A DNA stretch of 64,000 bases from Peromyscus leucopus (Eukaryota; Chordata; Mammalia; Rodentia; Cricetidae), in assembly GCF_004664715.2 (NCBI RefSeq), contig NC_051066.1, forward strand, positions 83,787,735 to 83,851,734. The letters are read 5' to 3'. Below the pieces are notes generated by a model that had not been told where the DNA came from, did not search any database, and saw nothing but the letters and a program-made list of their open reading frames with translations. Positions within the stretch are counted from its first letter, which is position 1, and each line of letters starts with the position of its first letter. The position numbers were made by a program, and so were the translations under genes. Positions 12,407 to 23,892 of the stretch are shown piece by piece.

Positions 12407-12896
12407 TCGCAGACAAGTTCTAAAAGATCTTATTAATAAAAACAAACCCAGAGCCAGGTATTGGGGTGAACGCTGAGTGATCAAAGAAGCAGAACAAGTC
12501 ACAGCTAACCTGACCTCTCCAACTTCTCAGCTGATCCTGTTTCCTCAAACTGAAAGCCTCTGAGTCCTCCTCCGAATGGATCTCAGCTGAAATGCTGCTA
12601 AAACCTAAAAGCTTAAAAAGACTCTAGTTCCTGGTCCTCACTCCTTACATACCTTTCTGCTTTCTGCCATCACTTCCTGAGATCAAAGGTGTGTGTCACC
12701 ATGCCTGGCAGTTTCCAGTGTGGCTTTGAACTCACAGAGATCTGGATGGATCTCTGCCTCCAGAAGGCTAAGATTAAAGGTGTGTGTGCCACCATTTTCT
12801 GGCCTCTATGTCTATTTTCTAGTGATTGTTCTGTTCTCTGACCCAAGATAAGTTTATTAGGGTGCACAATATATTGGGAGATACAATATCATCACA
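12407..12896 (-). mobile_element. solo LTR, B1-bearing LTR family, 490 bp
   Basis: On the minus strand it begins 'tgtgatgatattgtatctcc', includes B1-like modules (12670-12800 on the plus strand), and ends in 'ttaataagatcttttagaac'. The flanks share 'aagag' (12402-12406 and 12897-12901), close to the 6-bp duplication seen with the copies at 18605 and 57035. The final dinucleotide on the right of the LTR has decayed from CA. No internal retroviral sequence is attached, so it is a solo LTR. Confidence 0.75.
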
Positions 12897-12934
12897 AAGA
12901 GGTGATATCTCATTAGCCATGTGCTTTCCTAACA

Positions 12935-13212
12935 ATCACAAAGAGGACCTGAGGTCAATCACCAGAACCCACATGAAATGCTGGCATGCACCTTTAATTC
13001 CACTGCTGTGGAGGCAAAGGCAGATCCCTGAACTGCTGGCCAGTCAATCTAGTCTATTTGCTAAGCTTCAGGTTGATAAGAGACCCTGTCATCAATACCA
13101 AAGTAGATAGTGCCTGAGGAATGACACCATAGGTTTTTCCTCTGGCCAGCATGTGTACTTTCATTCATATATACATCTGCACACAGACACTTATGTGTAT
13201 GCCACACTCCCC
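12935..13212 (+). mobile_element. B4 SINE, 5' truncated
   Basis: 'cctgaggtcaatcaccagaa', 'gccagtcaatctagtctatt' and 'gagaccctgtcatcaatacc' follow the B4 order (end of the ID part, then the B1-like part), with an AC-rich tail. The first 35 bases or so of the tRNA-like head are missing. Confidence 0.75.
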
Positions 13213-14559
13213 CCAACAAACATCAAGAATAAAAAATAAAATACTGAAGCCACTTGAGGAAGTGGTCTTGAATGAAACAAGTTACTGTTACTCATGCTCC
13301 ATTCTGTTCACAACCTCTGTGACTTCAATCCTTTATTTATAATCATATGTAAATATGCTCTTGTGAAAGAAAGAACAAAATCAAACCAAGAGACAAAACA
13401 GATACATCAAGATTATTTCCATGCTTGACTAATGAACGTTGGTTAAACAAAGAATCTGGAACTATATGGCAGCAGAGGTAGAGTATCACTCCTGCTCAGT
13501 CTCAATGCATTTGCCGACAGCTCTGGTCTAAATGTGCTAACACCAGTAGCCACCTAAGGATAGAATTACTGATAAGGATACTGAAATTTGAACACAACAG
13601 TGGCCCATGCTAAATGAATTTTTAAAGTCTTATATTGCTGGCTTAATGTAGAAGAAATAATTGAAAAAACATAAGGAACTCAAATACTGTAATGAATTTT
13701 TTCTGTATTACTCATACACAAAACCCCAACATGTTTTACAAGAGACCTAAAAAAAAAAAACAAAACACCCTCTTATTAACAAGAATGCACTAATGAGAAG
13801 AATACCAGTGATTGATGGTTGAAAGTGATTTTGCAGCTGTTTTCTATAAACCAAAGATGTCACTGGGTGACATGTCAGTAGAAATGGGCTTCTTAATTCC
13901 AAGATCTTGGAGATGGTAGACGTTAAGTGACTTTCAAAAATCAGTAGTAGTTATATGGCTACCATTATAGACAGAGAGTTGGAAAGTTTATGTGAAGAAT
14001 TTATATCTTCTGGTATCATTGACAACATGAATTGATTGGAAGTCTCTAATTGAAGTAGAAATAGATACTATTTGACTGTTATAACCAAAATAATTCTAAG
14101 TCCATTGATGAGAGGATAGACTTGAAACGTAGTAATATGCACTATCCAATGACAAGTTTGCTCTTCAAAAACCACAGAGTGAAGAAGAGATGAGATCACA
14201 ATTATGGATCAAAGTGTTAGTCCTCTTCCTGTTTCTCTTAAGAGCTCTGTGACAATTAAAATGTAAACTGAGAAATTAAAAAGAAAATTGTAGAATATTT
14301 AGAAGTTATTAACAATGGATCAGAATGAACAACAATATAATATTTGGGTGTCTGTATCTACTGCAATGTTTACATAGAGTGAAAAATAATGGTGTTGGGG
14401 TCAGGATATTAATCAAATTTTGACAGAAAGTAATTTCCACCATAAAGAGAGAAATCCCTAAACATCTTGTTATTTCCCAATGTCTTGTTTATGTAGTTAC
14501 AACTGGTTTCTAATATTGTAATTCTCAGTGTCTCTCTGATCTTTGCAGTTAGAAATACA
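13213..14559. other. no feature recognised
   Basis: AT-rich unique sequence with an A-run at 13750-13760. No supported repeats or genes. Confidence 0.5.
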
Positions 14560-15116
14560 TCCTAGATGGAAATGAACAACCACATAAGGTTACTTAAAAA
14601 ACTTAAACTATTTATCTCACTCAGAAAAGATATGGATACCATAGTCATTGCAGCACTATACATAATAGCTTATATATGGAAGAAACCTAAGTGCCTACTA
14701 AGACAATTGATAAAGAACATTTGGCATATACCTACAATGGAGTACTATTCGACCAAAAGGAATGAAATCAAATCTACAGGAAGAGAGATGAAACTGAGGA
14801 CATTATGGTTGGCAAAATCCAAATACAGAAAGATAAGTATTGTGTGTTTTCTGTTGTGTGTAGAAATGAAAAAGCAAAATAATCAGTTATTACAGAAAGT
14901 ACTGTATCTAAGAGAGCTGCAAAGAACTAAAAAAGAGCAAAAAAGAGAAGAAAAATATGGACAGCAAAAGCACATGGTATATATAAGTATATGTGCATAT
15001 ATGTATACAACAATCACAACGAATCCTCAATTTTTTCAACATAAGTTAATACATTACAATAAATATACAAAAAATGGAAAGGCTCAATATAAACATGTAC
15101 ATCTTCCCAAAATATA
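14560..15116 (+). mobile_element. LINE-1 remnant, end of ORF2 and 3' UTR
   Basis: The 183-codon frame here starts with the conserved C-terminal ORF2 region. An 'IAALYIIAYIWKKPKC' stretch and 'WHIPTMEYYS' match the tail that precedes the LINE-1 stop codon. The conserved part ends near 14760. The rest of the open frame is A-rich 3' UTR that happens to be open. It is an old, 5'-truncated copy and cannot encode a working protein. Confidence 0.8.
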
Positions 15117-15214
15117 AAACTAAGGTTAAAGCATATTTCTGAAGGAATTCTACAGTCTAGCCCCATCATCAAGTACATAGAATAGAGAACTTAACATATT
15201 CTTGTCTCTCTTTA

Positions 15215-16105
15215 TTTTTTTAAATTTTTTTTATTTTACAATACTATTCAGTTCTACATAATAGCCACAGATTCCCTTGTTCTCTCCCTTCCTGCCCCCC
15301 TCCCCTTTCCCCCAGCCCACCCCCCATTCTCACCTCCTCCAGATCAAGGTCTCCCCCGAGGACTGGGGATCAACCTGATAAACTCAGTCCAGGCAGGTCC
15401 AGTCCCCTCTTCCCAGATTGAGCCAAGTGTCCCTGCATAAGTCCCAGGTTTCAAACAGCTAACTCATGCAACGAGCCCAGGACCTGGTACCACTGCCTAG
15501 ATGCCTCCCAAACAGATCAAGCCAATCGACAGTCTCACCTATTCAGAGGGCCTGATCCAGTTGGGGGCCCCTCAGCCTTTGGTTCATAGTTCATGTGTTT
15601 CCATTCGTTTGGCTATTTGTCCCTGTGCTTTATCTAACCTTGGTTTCAACAATTCTCGCTCATATAAACCCTCCTCTTTTTCACTAATTAGACTCCCAGC
15701 ACTCCACCCAGGGGCCTAGCCGTGGATGTCTGCATCCAGATTCCTCAGTCCTTGGATGGGGTTTCTGGCCCAACTATTAGGGTGTTTGGCCATCCCATCA
15801 CCAGAGTAGGTCAGTCCCAGCTGTCTCTCGACCATTGCCAGCAGTCTTTTGTGGGGGTATCTTTGACTGCTACTCACATCACCAGTGAGGCTACCTGGAA
15901 AACAGGACCCCAAGAAAGACACGGAGAAATGGATGAGATCTACATGAACAGCCTGGACATGAGTGGGAGCAATGAAGGGCGAGGGTCGAGGGAAAGAGAG
16001 CAGGAGATCCTAGCTGGATCAAGAAAAGAGAGGAAGAACAAGGAATAGGAGACCATGGTAAATGAAGACCACATGAGAAAAGGAAGAAACAAAGAGCTAA
16101 AGAGG
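15215..16105 (-). mobile_element. LINE-1 3' end with inverted 5' part (twin priming)
   Basis: 15215-15894 is the LINE-1 3' UTR on the minus strand, starting with the A-tail read as T. 15895-16105 holds the adjoining upstream 3' UTR piece on the plus strand, ending 'gaaacaaagagctaaagagg'. The two pieces abut in the consensus but face opposite ways, which is the signature of twin priming during insertion. 'tcttgtctctcttta' occurs at 15200-15214 and 16106-16120, a perfect 15-bp target duplication enclosing both pieces. This shows that they arrived in one event. The open frames here are incidental. Confidence 0.93.
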
Positions 16106-16120
16106 TCTTGTCTCTCTTTA

Positions 16121-16950
16121 GTGTTGCCTGAGGGTGAAGAAGGTACTTAAACAATGACACTGATTCAAACCACTAACTGTTGATTCCATTTGCAACTGCT
16201 TTCCTACGCATAACTCCTTTATTGTAGCTTTATTTCCTTTGTGCCAGGGACTGCTGGAGTCTACAAACAATTTACTGCCTGAGGAAGAAAAGGATTAAGG
16301 TTTGACTTACAGAAGTCAGGACACAATATTGTGGCAGCAATTGTGAGTAGACGACCATGGCTCTGCATGGACATGGAATATGGAAGTTGAAAGAAAGGAA
16401 TGTTTCACTGACTCAGGTAAAAAGAGGAAGGCTGTAAAGATCCACCCTGTGTCATGGGTCATGAACAGTGGTGTGACCAAATAGAGCGTATTTTCTAAGG
16501 CTGAATTTAAAGAACTCATAATAGGATGATTCAGCAAAGTGCTATGTAGACGGACTTTTTAGAACAGGCAAATAAAATACTTGGTTTTATATAAATGTTC
16601 AAAAAAATTCTCACTCTAAGAAATATGGTCTTGAAAAGTGAATGAATGAGACAAACTACATGTAGAAGCCAAATATCCTGCTTTCCCGAAGACTCTGTAT
16701 GTATAAAGCTCATTAAAACAGTGCTCAAATAGCAGTGATTGGTGAGCTTGCCCTCACCAAGGCTAAACTGGAAGCAGCAACAAAAACAGAGCCTGTATCC
16801 CTGATATAACATCACAAACATGAATGTAATAATGTCACCTAGTTACATAAACATTATGCAAATTTTCCTTCTGAAATAGGGAGGGCCTCTAGATTTGGAA
16901 TTTCTGTCCCTATCCACCATCTGTTTATAAACATATCACCACATGCAATT
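16121..16950. other. no feature recognised
   Basis: Unique-looking sequence. Two minus-strand frames (16316-16537, 16531-16821) show no motif. Confidence 0.5.
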
Positions 16951-17326
16951 TAGTTATGGCTACTACTGCTGTGACCACACACCAGGACCAAGCCAGATTT
17001 TGAACAAAGTATTTTATTGGGGATTTGCTTACAGTTTCAGAAAAGTAGACTATGACCATCATGGTGGGGAGCATGGCAGCAAGCAGGTATGGTCCTGGAG
17101 CAGTAGCTAAGAGCTTATATCTTCATATGCATGCACCAAGCAGAGAAAAACAAGGCATGGCATGGGTGTTTAAAACCTTAAAGTCCACTCAGGATTACAC
17201 ACCTCTTCCAACATGACCACACCTACTCCAATAAGGCCACACATCCTAATTTTTCCCAAATAGTTCCATTAACAGGGAACCAAACATATAAACATATGGG
17301 GGCATTCTCATTCAAACTACCACAAT
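16951..17326 (-). mobile_element. rodent interspersed repeat (family not named)
   Basis: 'tactgctgtgaccac', 'cagtttcagaaaagtag', 'catcatggtggggagcatgg', 'tccaataaggccacacatcc' and 'catatgggggcattctcatt' follow a very common rodent repeat. Its complement ends '...gtctctnnacagcaatagaaaccctaa'. The copy at 60878 is the same family on the plus strand. I cannot assign the class with confidence. Confidence 0.7.
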
Positions 17327-17666
17327 ATGGTCTTATTTAATACTTCATATACCATTTTGATGTCTAACAGAATATTGTTTCTGATCAAAAAATAATTTTT
17401 ATATATGAACGAGTATTCTCTTGCCCCTGAGTTTCACTGCTCCTGTTATACATTGTATCTTCTAAAAGTAATTAATCTATTAAAATCAAAGAATAGGCAG
17501 TTTCAGACCAGTTATAATATCATTTGGAAGGATTCCTTTAGTGACGCTGGGTATTATCCTGAAGGAAGTAGGTAATGCCATTAGAACAATGACTGAAGTA
17601 TTTTTCTCTTGTGTGAAAGACATGTCTGAGACCCAAGAGTACAAAGTGCATCACTCATTATTCTTC
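17327..17666. other. no feature recognised
   Basis: Short unique interval between the repeat above and the 3.4-kb LINE-1. Its last 11 bases, with 17677 as the end, form the left copy of that LINE-1's target duplication. Confidence 0.5.
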
Positions 17667-18604
17667 TAAATATCTCAGACGTCAAAGTATCATTATTCAC
17701 AGCATATATATCAGCAACCCCAAAAATTCTATCAGAGAACTCCTAAAGCTAACAAACATCTTTAGTGGAATTGCTGGATACAAGATAAACTCAAAAAAAT
17801 CAGTAGCCCTCCTATATACACACAATAAATGAGCAGAGAAAGAGAAATCAGAGAAACAATACCCTTCAAAATAGACATAAATAATATAAAATATCTTGGT
17901 GTAACTCTAACCAAGCAAGTGAAAGACCAGTATGACAAGAAATACAAGTCTTTGAAGAACAAAATTGGAGAAGATATCAGAAAATGGAAAGGTCTTCCAT
18001 GCTTATGAATCAGTTGGATTAACACAGTAAAAATGGCCACCTTACCAAAAACAATATACAGATTCAACCCAATCCCCATTAAAATCCTAGCACAATTTTT
18101 TACAGAACTTGAAAGAACAATACTCAACTCCATAAAGTAAAACAAAAAACCCAGAAAGGCTAAAATAATTCTGTATAAGTAAAAAACTTCCAGAAATATC
18201 ACCATCCCTGATTCCAAGCTCTACTACAGAGCTATAATAATAAAAACAGCATGGTATTGACAATAAAAACAAACAGGTGGATCAATGGAATCAAATAAAA
18301 GACCCAGATGTAAATCCACACACCAACAGACACCTGATTTTTTTTAAAAAAAATTATGCAATGGGATAAAGGAAGCAACTTCAACAAATGGTGTTGGTAT
18401 AACTGGATGTTATATATATATATCACCCTTCACAAATCTCAAGTCTGAGTAGATTAAAGACCTCAACATAAATCCAAATACACTGAACCTAATAGAAGAG
18501 AAAGTGGAGAATAGCTTTGAATGCATTGGCATAAGAGACAACTTCCTGAATAGAATACCAGTAGTGCAGACACTAAGATCAACAATTAATAAATGGGACT
18601 TCAT

Positions 18605-19027
18605 TATAGATGTAACCAACCGTCTTATTAAATAAGAAACACAGAAATAATGCAAAAGAGAAAGCCGAGAGGTCAGAGCTCAGAGCTAAAATCTCACCCT
18701 TCTGCCTGCGGTGTCCCAGCTTCCCGAAGGAGACTCTATTTCCTGTCTGTTCGTCTATTTAAAGTATTTTGTTCTGCCTTCTCATTGGTTGTAAACCCAA
18801 ACACGTGACTGCCTCGTCACTGTCTGAATGTACAGCCCCCTAGGTCTTAAAGGCATATGTCTCCAATGCTGGCTATATCCCTGAACACACAGATATCTAT
18901 GGGATTAAAGGCGTGTACCACCACCGCCACACTCTTGCTATGGCTCTAATAGCTCTGACCCCCGGGCAACTTTATTTATTAACATACAATCAAAATCACA
19001 TTTCAGTACAATTAGATTACCACCACA
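18605..19027 (-). mobile_element. solo LTR nested in LINE-1, B1-bearing LTR family, 423 bp
   Basis: The LINE-1 reading is interrupted between 'aaatgggacttcat' and 'cttcatgaaactaaaaagct'. 'cttcat' is duplicated at 18599-18604 and 19028-19033, which sets exact ends. On the minus strand it begins 'tgtggtggtaatctaattgt', carries a B1-like stretch ('ggtggtacacgcctttaatc') and ends 'ttaataagacggttggttac'. The final CA has become TA. It inserted after the LINE-1. Confidence 0.9.
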
Positions 19028-19354
19028 CTTCATGAAACTAAAAAGCTTCAGTAAGGCAAAGGATACCATAAATGGGACAAAATGATAGCCTATAGAATGA
19101 GAAAAGATCTTCACCAACCACACATCTGACAGAGAGCTGATTTCTAAAGTATATAAAGAATTCAAGAAACTACAAATAAAAAAATCCAATTTTTAAATGG
19201 ATATCTAAACAGAGAATTCTCAACAGAAGACTCTCCAATGGCTGAGAAGTACTGAGAAATGTTCAACATCCTTAGCCATCAGGAAAATACAAATCAAAAC
19301 TACTCTGAGATTCCATCTTACATCTGTCAGAATGGCTAAGATCAAAAACACAGC

Positions 19355-19441
19355 GGTTGGGGATTTAGCTCAGTGGTAGAGCACTTGCCTAGCAAGCACA
19401 AGACCATGGGTTTGGTCCTCAGCTCTGGAAAAACACACACA
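19355..19441 (+). mobile_element. ID SINE nested in LINE-1
   Basis: 'ggttggggatttagctcagt' through 'gtcctcagctctgg' is a near-consensus ID element (tRNA-Ala/BC1-derived), with A box and B box in place. 'aaaacaca' precedes it and recurs inside the tail, which has grown into an (AC)n run to about 19449. The LINE-1 sequence resumes at 'agtgacagctta'. Little divergence suggests a recent insertion. Confidence 0.95.
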
Positions 19442-21098
19442 CACACACAAGTGACAGCTTATATGGAGGATATGGAGCAAGGGGAACACTCCTCCATTGC
19501 TGGTGGGAGTGCAAACTTGTACAAACACTTTAGAAATCAATATGGTATTTTCTCAGAAAATTGGGAATCAATTTACCCAATACCCAGCTATACCACTCTT
19601 GGGCATATACCCAAAGGATGCTTAATCATATTACAATGACACTTGCTCAATTATATTCATATCAGCTTTGTTCATAATAGCCAGCAATTGCAAAACCTAG
19701 ATGTCCCTCAACCAAAGAATAGATAAAGAAAAGGTGGTACAATTAAACAGTGGAGTATTATTCAGCTATTAAAAACAATGCCATCATGATTGGCAGGCAG
19801 ATGAATGTAACTAGGAAAAAAAATCATCCTGAGATACCATAGACCCAGAAAGACAAACATGATATATATTCACTTATAAGTGGATATTAGCTGTAAAGCA
19901 AAGGATAACCATGTTACAATACAGACCAATATAGACCTAGAGAGGCTAGGTAACAAGAAGGACTCAAGAGAAGATGCTTGGATCTCCTGTAAAGGGGAAA
20001 TAGAAGAGATTCCATGAGTGGACTCAGGGCAGGTAGGGATGAAACATTAGGGATCAGGTAGGAAGGGATGGAGGGAGAGATTACTGAAAGAGACAACTAG
20101 AAGTGGGGACGAGGGCATTTTGGGGCAAGATAAAAATCTGGTCCAAGGGAAACTCTGAGAAATCTACAAGGATGACCACAGCTAATACTCCAAACAATAG
20201 GGGATACTTAGCCTTAACTGGCCATCTCCTGTGACCAGACAAGACTTCCAGTGGAAGGATCAGGACACCTAGTCACCTAACCATTGATCTATAGTCTGTC
20301 CTGCCTATGGGTTGTGTTGGGGTAAGGTTGGCACAGATATTGTAGGAGTGGCCAACTAATGACTGTTCCAGCCTCAGACCCATGCCATGAGAGTGGGCCC
20401 ACCCTGACACTCCCTAGAGTAACAAGACCCAGAACCTGGATGGAACTGAACATGACTGGAGAAAAAAATGTCAATATAATGATGTCTAATGATATTCTGC
20501 TATTCTCATAGATTGTTGCCTAGCCCAATGGTAATCAGAGAGGCTTCACTCAGCAACTGGTGGAAACAGATGCAGAGATCCACAGTCAAACATGAGGATG
20601 AACTTGAGGAATCCTGCTGAAGAGATGGAGGAAGGATTATAGGAGCCAGGGAGGTCAATGACATTACAAGAAAATCCACAGAATCAACTAACCTGGGCTC
20701 ATAGAGACTGAACTGACAACCAGATAGCCTGCATGGGACTGACCTAGGCCCTCTGCATATATATGACAGTTGTATAGCTTGGTCTTTTGTGGAACTCTTA
20801 ACAGTGGGAGCAGGAGCTGTCTTTGATTCTTCTGCTGGAGTTTGGGGTCCTATTCCCCATGTTAAGTTGCCTTGTCCAGCCTTTATACTAGGGGGAGGGA
20901 GTGCTTAGTCTTACTGCAACTTGATATGCCATGTTTTGTTGACATCCATGCAAGGCCTGCCTTTTCTGAATATAAATAGAGTGGGAAATGATTGGGGATG
21001 GGCCAGAGGGGGGTGGGGGAGGAAGGGATTGAGAGGAGAAGAGAGAGGGGAAATTGTGGTAGGGATGTAAAATAAATTAAAAATAAATAAATATCTCA

Positions 21099-21635
21099 CA
21101 TAATATTTGTTTTCTCCCTTTATATAACATTAGCTGCTTTACCTGTTTAAAGTTTGTGTATCACAAGATGAAGTTACCCTACTGGGGTCTCCTCAAATAT
21201 TTCCACTCAGCTAGAAGCTGAGACTGCTAAATGGTCATTCCAGATGCTTCATTATGTTGACTAAACATTAATAGGCTCACGGGCTTACAAGGTTTGCTGA
21301 AGTCATTGACCTGCCTCTTCAACTACCTGATTAGGGCAAATGGGGGTTTGGTGAGAGAAAAGGGAGCCCTCTTAATCTACTTCCTTTTGTGTAATGTACC
21401 ATTATACAGATTCTTAAAAGACTTTCAAAGCTGATATCTCAGAAACCATAACCATCAAAAGTTTCAACCCCCAAGAATGAAAGAATCTTGCTCCATCTCA
21501 CAAGTGTCGACTAAGTCTCTGCCTAAAGGAAAAGAAGATAGAATGAACGTGAGCAGTGGAGAGTTACCAGAAATCCCAGGTAACACTTGTAATCAAAAGC
21601 AGAAACAAAGACTAGAAGTTAGCTGTGTCTAGTTA
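21099..21635. other. no feature recognised
   Basis: Unique-looking interval after the LINE-1 target duplication. No supported feature. Confidence 0.5.
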
Positions 21636-21664
21636 ATGTGTGTGTGTGTGTGTGTGTGTGCGTG
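21636..21664. repeat. (TG)n microsatellite
   Basis: About 12 TG units and one CG. It is probably the expanded tail of the adjoining B3, read on the complementary strand. Confidence 0.95.
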
Positions 21665-21884
21665 TATTAGATTTATGTATTTTGTGGGTCCAAGTGTTTT
21701 GCCTGCTTGTATGTATGTCTAACATGTGTATGCAGTGCCCATGGAGGTCAGAAGAGGACATCAGATACTCTGAAACTGGAGTTAGGGATGGCTGTGAGCC
21801 ACCATGTGACTAGTGGGACCAAACCCAGGTCTTCTGCAAGAGCAGCCAGTGCTCTTAACCACTGAAACATCTCTCTATTCCTGT
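21665..21884 (-). mobile_element. B3 SINE
   Basis: 'tggaggtcagaagaggacat', 'agccaccatgtgactagtgg' and 'gtgctcttaaccactgaaac' are the complement of the B3 body and tRNA-like head. Confidence 0.88.
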
Positions 21885-21961
21885 ATCTCTTCATGTACTG
21901 TACAAAATGGTTACTATACAAATATGTTATGTACAATGCATAGTTTTAAAACTGTTTTTGT

Positions 21962-22075
21962 AAAAGAGTTTCATAGATACCCCTAGTGGCCCAGATAGAC
22001 CACACAACCTTGAAGACATGATCCTCTAGTTCCCAAATTCTGGAATTACAGGCATGCACCATCATGACAAACTTC
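21962..22075 (-). mobile_element. old B1-type SINE fragment
   Basis: 'gtggcccagatagaccacac', 'ctggaattacaggcatgcac' keep the order of a complemented B1 with heavy divergence. Confidence 0.55.
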
Positions 22076-22702
22076 CTTTTGTTCTGGAAATGCAAGTCAG
22101 GGCATTGTTCATGATATCATAGGACATGATTTTTAGACTTCTGTTCTTTGCAGAAATTTTGAAGTCTCCCATAGTCATATTGAACCTTTCTTCTTTGTTT
22201 AAACAATTGGTTACTATAGTTTACAGCTAAGGCCTTTTACATGCATGCTTTGGGGGAAAGACCTTCAGAGTAAAGAATAGTTAGCCTGGAAGTACATACC
22301 CAATTTACTAAACTTGGATGAATCAACCTCTTCAACATGATTTCTAATCTGCAAAATGTGACAAAATCACTAAATGTTGATATCTCTGAGATAGCATTTA
22401 ATTTAATCCAATAACCTTTTTTATGGAGAACAGTATTTATTTACCTTTCAAGATCCCTGATATAATGACAGCCTTAGGTCTGTGATTATGCATTTATCTG
22501 CATATATGTATGTGTGTATTCATGCAAACCTTTGCATCTTTGCATACAATCTCAGGATTTCTCTGTGTTCACTAAAGTTTAATAATGAGATAATCTAAAC
22601 CAGATTAATAACTCTTGCAGTTGGTTACTATTCATGAAAATACATACAAATTTTTACTTCAAATATTATTTACTTGCTTCATCACTGAACTCTTTTGTTA
22701 TT
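22076..22702. other. no feature recognised
   Basis: AT-rich unique sequence between two SINEs, with a short TG/AT-rich stretch near 22500. Confidence 0.5.
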
Positions 22703-22848
22703 GTTACTACTGCCACATGCCTTTATTCCCAACACTCAGGAGGCAGAGGCAGGTGGATCTCTAGGTTTGAGTCCAGTCTGATCTACAGAGAGAGTTCAAG
22801 GACAGTCAAAATGACATGGAGAAACCATGTCTTGAAAAACCAAAACAG
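22703..22848 (+). mobile_element. B1 SINE, diverged
   Basis: 'tgccacatgcctttattccc' to 'cttgaaaaaccaaaacaggg', with the B1 order preserved and the first bases of the head lost. Confidence 0.85.
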
Positions 22849-23160
22849 GGGACAGGGGATTAATAAGACTTTATTCATAAAAATAACTACTTACAAATGG
22901 CTTTCACATTCCCTATATCATTTAAGCTTCCAAAAATGAGGTGACTGCACAAGGTTTTGAGAAAAAGTAATGGTTGAATGCTCAGACCTAAAAAAAACGT
23001 TTATCCCATCTCCTCTAAGACTTAGAGAACATTGTTAAAGAAGGGGTAGAAGGAAAATAGGGAGGAGAACTTTAAAAACTGTCAGCTTCTAGGCAAGACA
23101 CAGTGACTAAAATCAAAACCATTCAACCACTGCAGTGGGGCTTTATAAGAATGGTCCTGA

Positions 23161-23307
23161 GCCGGCGGTGGTGGCGTACTCCTTTAATCCCAGCACTCGG
23201 GAGGCAAAGGCAGGTGGATCTCTGTGAGTTTGAGGCCAGCCTGGTCTACAGAGCGAGATCCAGGAAAGGTGCAAAGCTACACAGAGAAACCCTATCTAGA
23301 AAAAAAA
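23161..23307 (+). mobile_element. B1 SINE with 11-bp target duplication
   Basis: Full-length head 'gccggcggtggtggcg', body near consensus, short A-tail. 'aatggtcctga' stands at 23150-23160 and 23308-23318, perfect and abutting both ends. Confidence 0.97.
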
Positions 23308-23318
23308 AATGGTCCTGA

Positions 23319-23686
23319 ATCATAAGCCTGTCAAGAGTAAGGCATAGGAAAAGGAGGTACACAAAGTGCAAACACTCATAGCTGGACTATCTAATACTGG
23401 TAGATTTGAGAGGTAGGGAACTATTTATCCCCTTCTGCTATGTATCCACTGGTGACTCCACCAGGCCCCAGTAAATAACCCCAATTCAGTGGTCACAAAA
23501 CAAGACCAAAAGTCATATATGAAGAAGAAACTAGTATGGAGGAGGGGATGATAAGTTTGGGAAGGAGATATGGAGATTGCTGGGGAGAAAGTAATCAAAA
23601 TGTAGTATATATAAGTATGAAATTGTCACAGAACTATATTTTTAAATCCAATCCTTTTTTTTAATGATGCCAGTATTATACTATTT
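23319..23686. other. no feature recognised
   Basis: Unique-looking sequence between two B1 insertions. Its right part may be the diverged tail of the LINE-1 described at 23893. Confidence 0.4.
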
Positions 23687-23695
23687 TACATAGTG

Positions 23696-23883
23696 GGTTT
23701 TTTTCTTTTTTTCTGTTTTTGTTTTTGTTTTGTTTTGTTTTTTGAGACAGGGTTTCTCTGTATAGGTTTGGAACCTGTCCTGAAACTCGCTCTGTAGACC
23801 AGGCTGGCCTTGAACTCACAGAGATCCATCTGCCTCTGCCTCCCAAGAGCTGGAATTAAAAGCATGCGCCACTACCTCCAGGC
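23696..23883 (-). mobile_element. B1 SINE with 9-bp target duplication
   Basis: Long T/G-rich tail (23696-23742) then the complement of B1 ending 'ctacctccaggc'. 'tacatagtg' at 23687-23695 and 23884-23892 marks the target duplication. Confidence 0.95.
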
Positions 23884-23892
23884 TACATAGTG

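Larger units (their letters stand above)
17678..21087 (+). mobile_element. LINE-1, 5' truncated, 3.4 kb, with two nested insertions
   Basis: Starts inside the ORF2 reverse transcriptase region. A GYKINSKKS-like block is at about 17775-17800 and an NIKYLGV-like block at 17881-17910. The C-terminal HCWWEC motif is near 19493-19515 and the MEYYSA-like end near 19750-19775. A 1.2-kb 3' UTR follows, with a G-rich tract at 21000-21055 and an AATAAA-rich tail. 'taaatatctca' at 17667-17677 and 21088-21098 is an 11-bp target duplication. Stop codons and frameshifts make it inactive. A solo LTR (18605-19027) and an ID SINE (19355-19441) have inserted into it. Minus-strand open frames across 17762-19189 are shadows. 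Confidence 0.93.

Noticed and set aside
12891..12946. 'atcacaaagagg' present twice, 44 bases apart, considered as a target duplication
   Set aside because: The first copy straddles the end of a solo LTR and its own duplication, and the second lies at the B4 edge. The spacing fits no single insertion, so chance is the simplest reading.
14566..15117. 183-codon open frame on the plus strand, the longest in the window
   Set aside because: Its recognisable part is the C-terminal end of LINE-1 ORF2 and the rest is A-rich 3' UTR. It is a remnant, not a gene.
15722..16160. 108- and 89-codon frames suggesting a gene
   Set aside because: They span the inversion junction of a twin-primed LINE-1 3' UTR.
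17762..18655. Long minus-strand open frames (151, 81 and 64 codons)
   Set aside because: They run antisense to LINE-1 ORF2, whose codon bias keeps the opposite strand open.
19355..19441. tRNA gene, because of good A and B boxes
   Set aside because: It matches the ID SINE (tRNA-Ala-derived) with a tail and target duplication. The cloverleaf is not complete.
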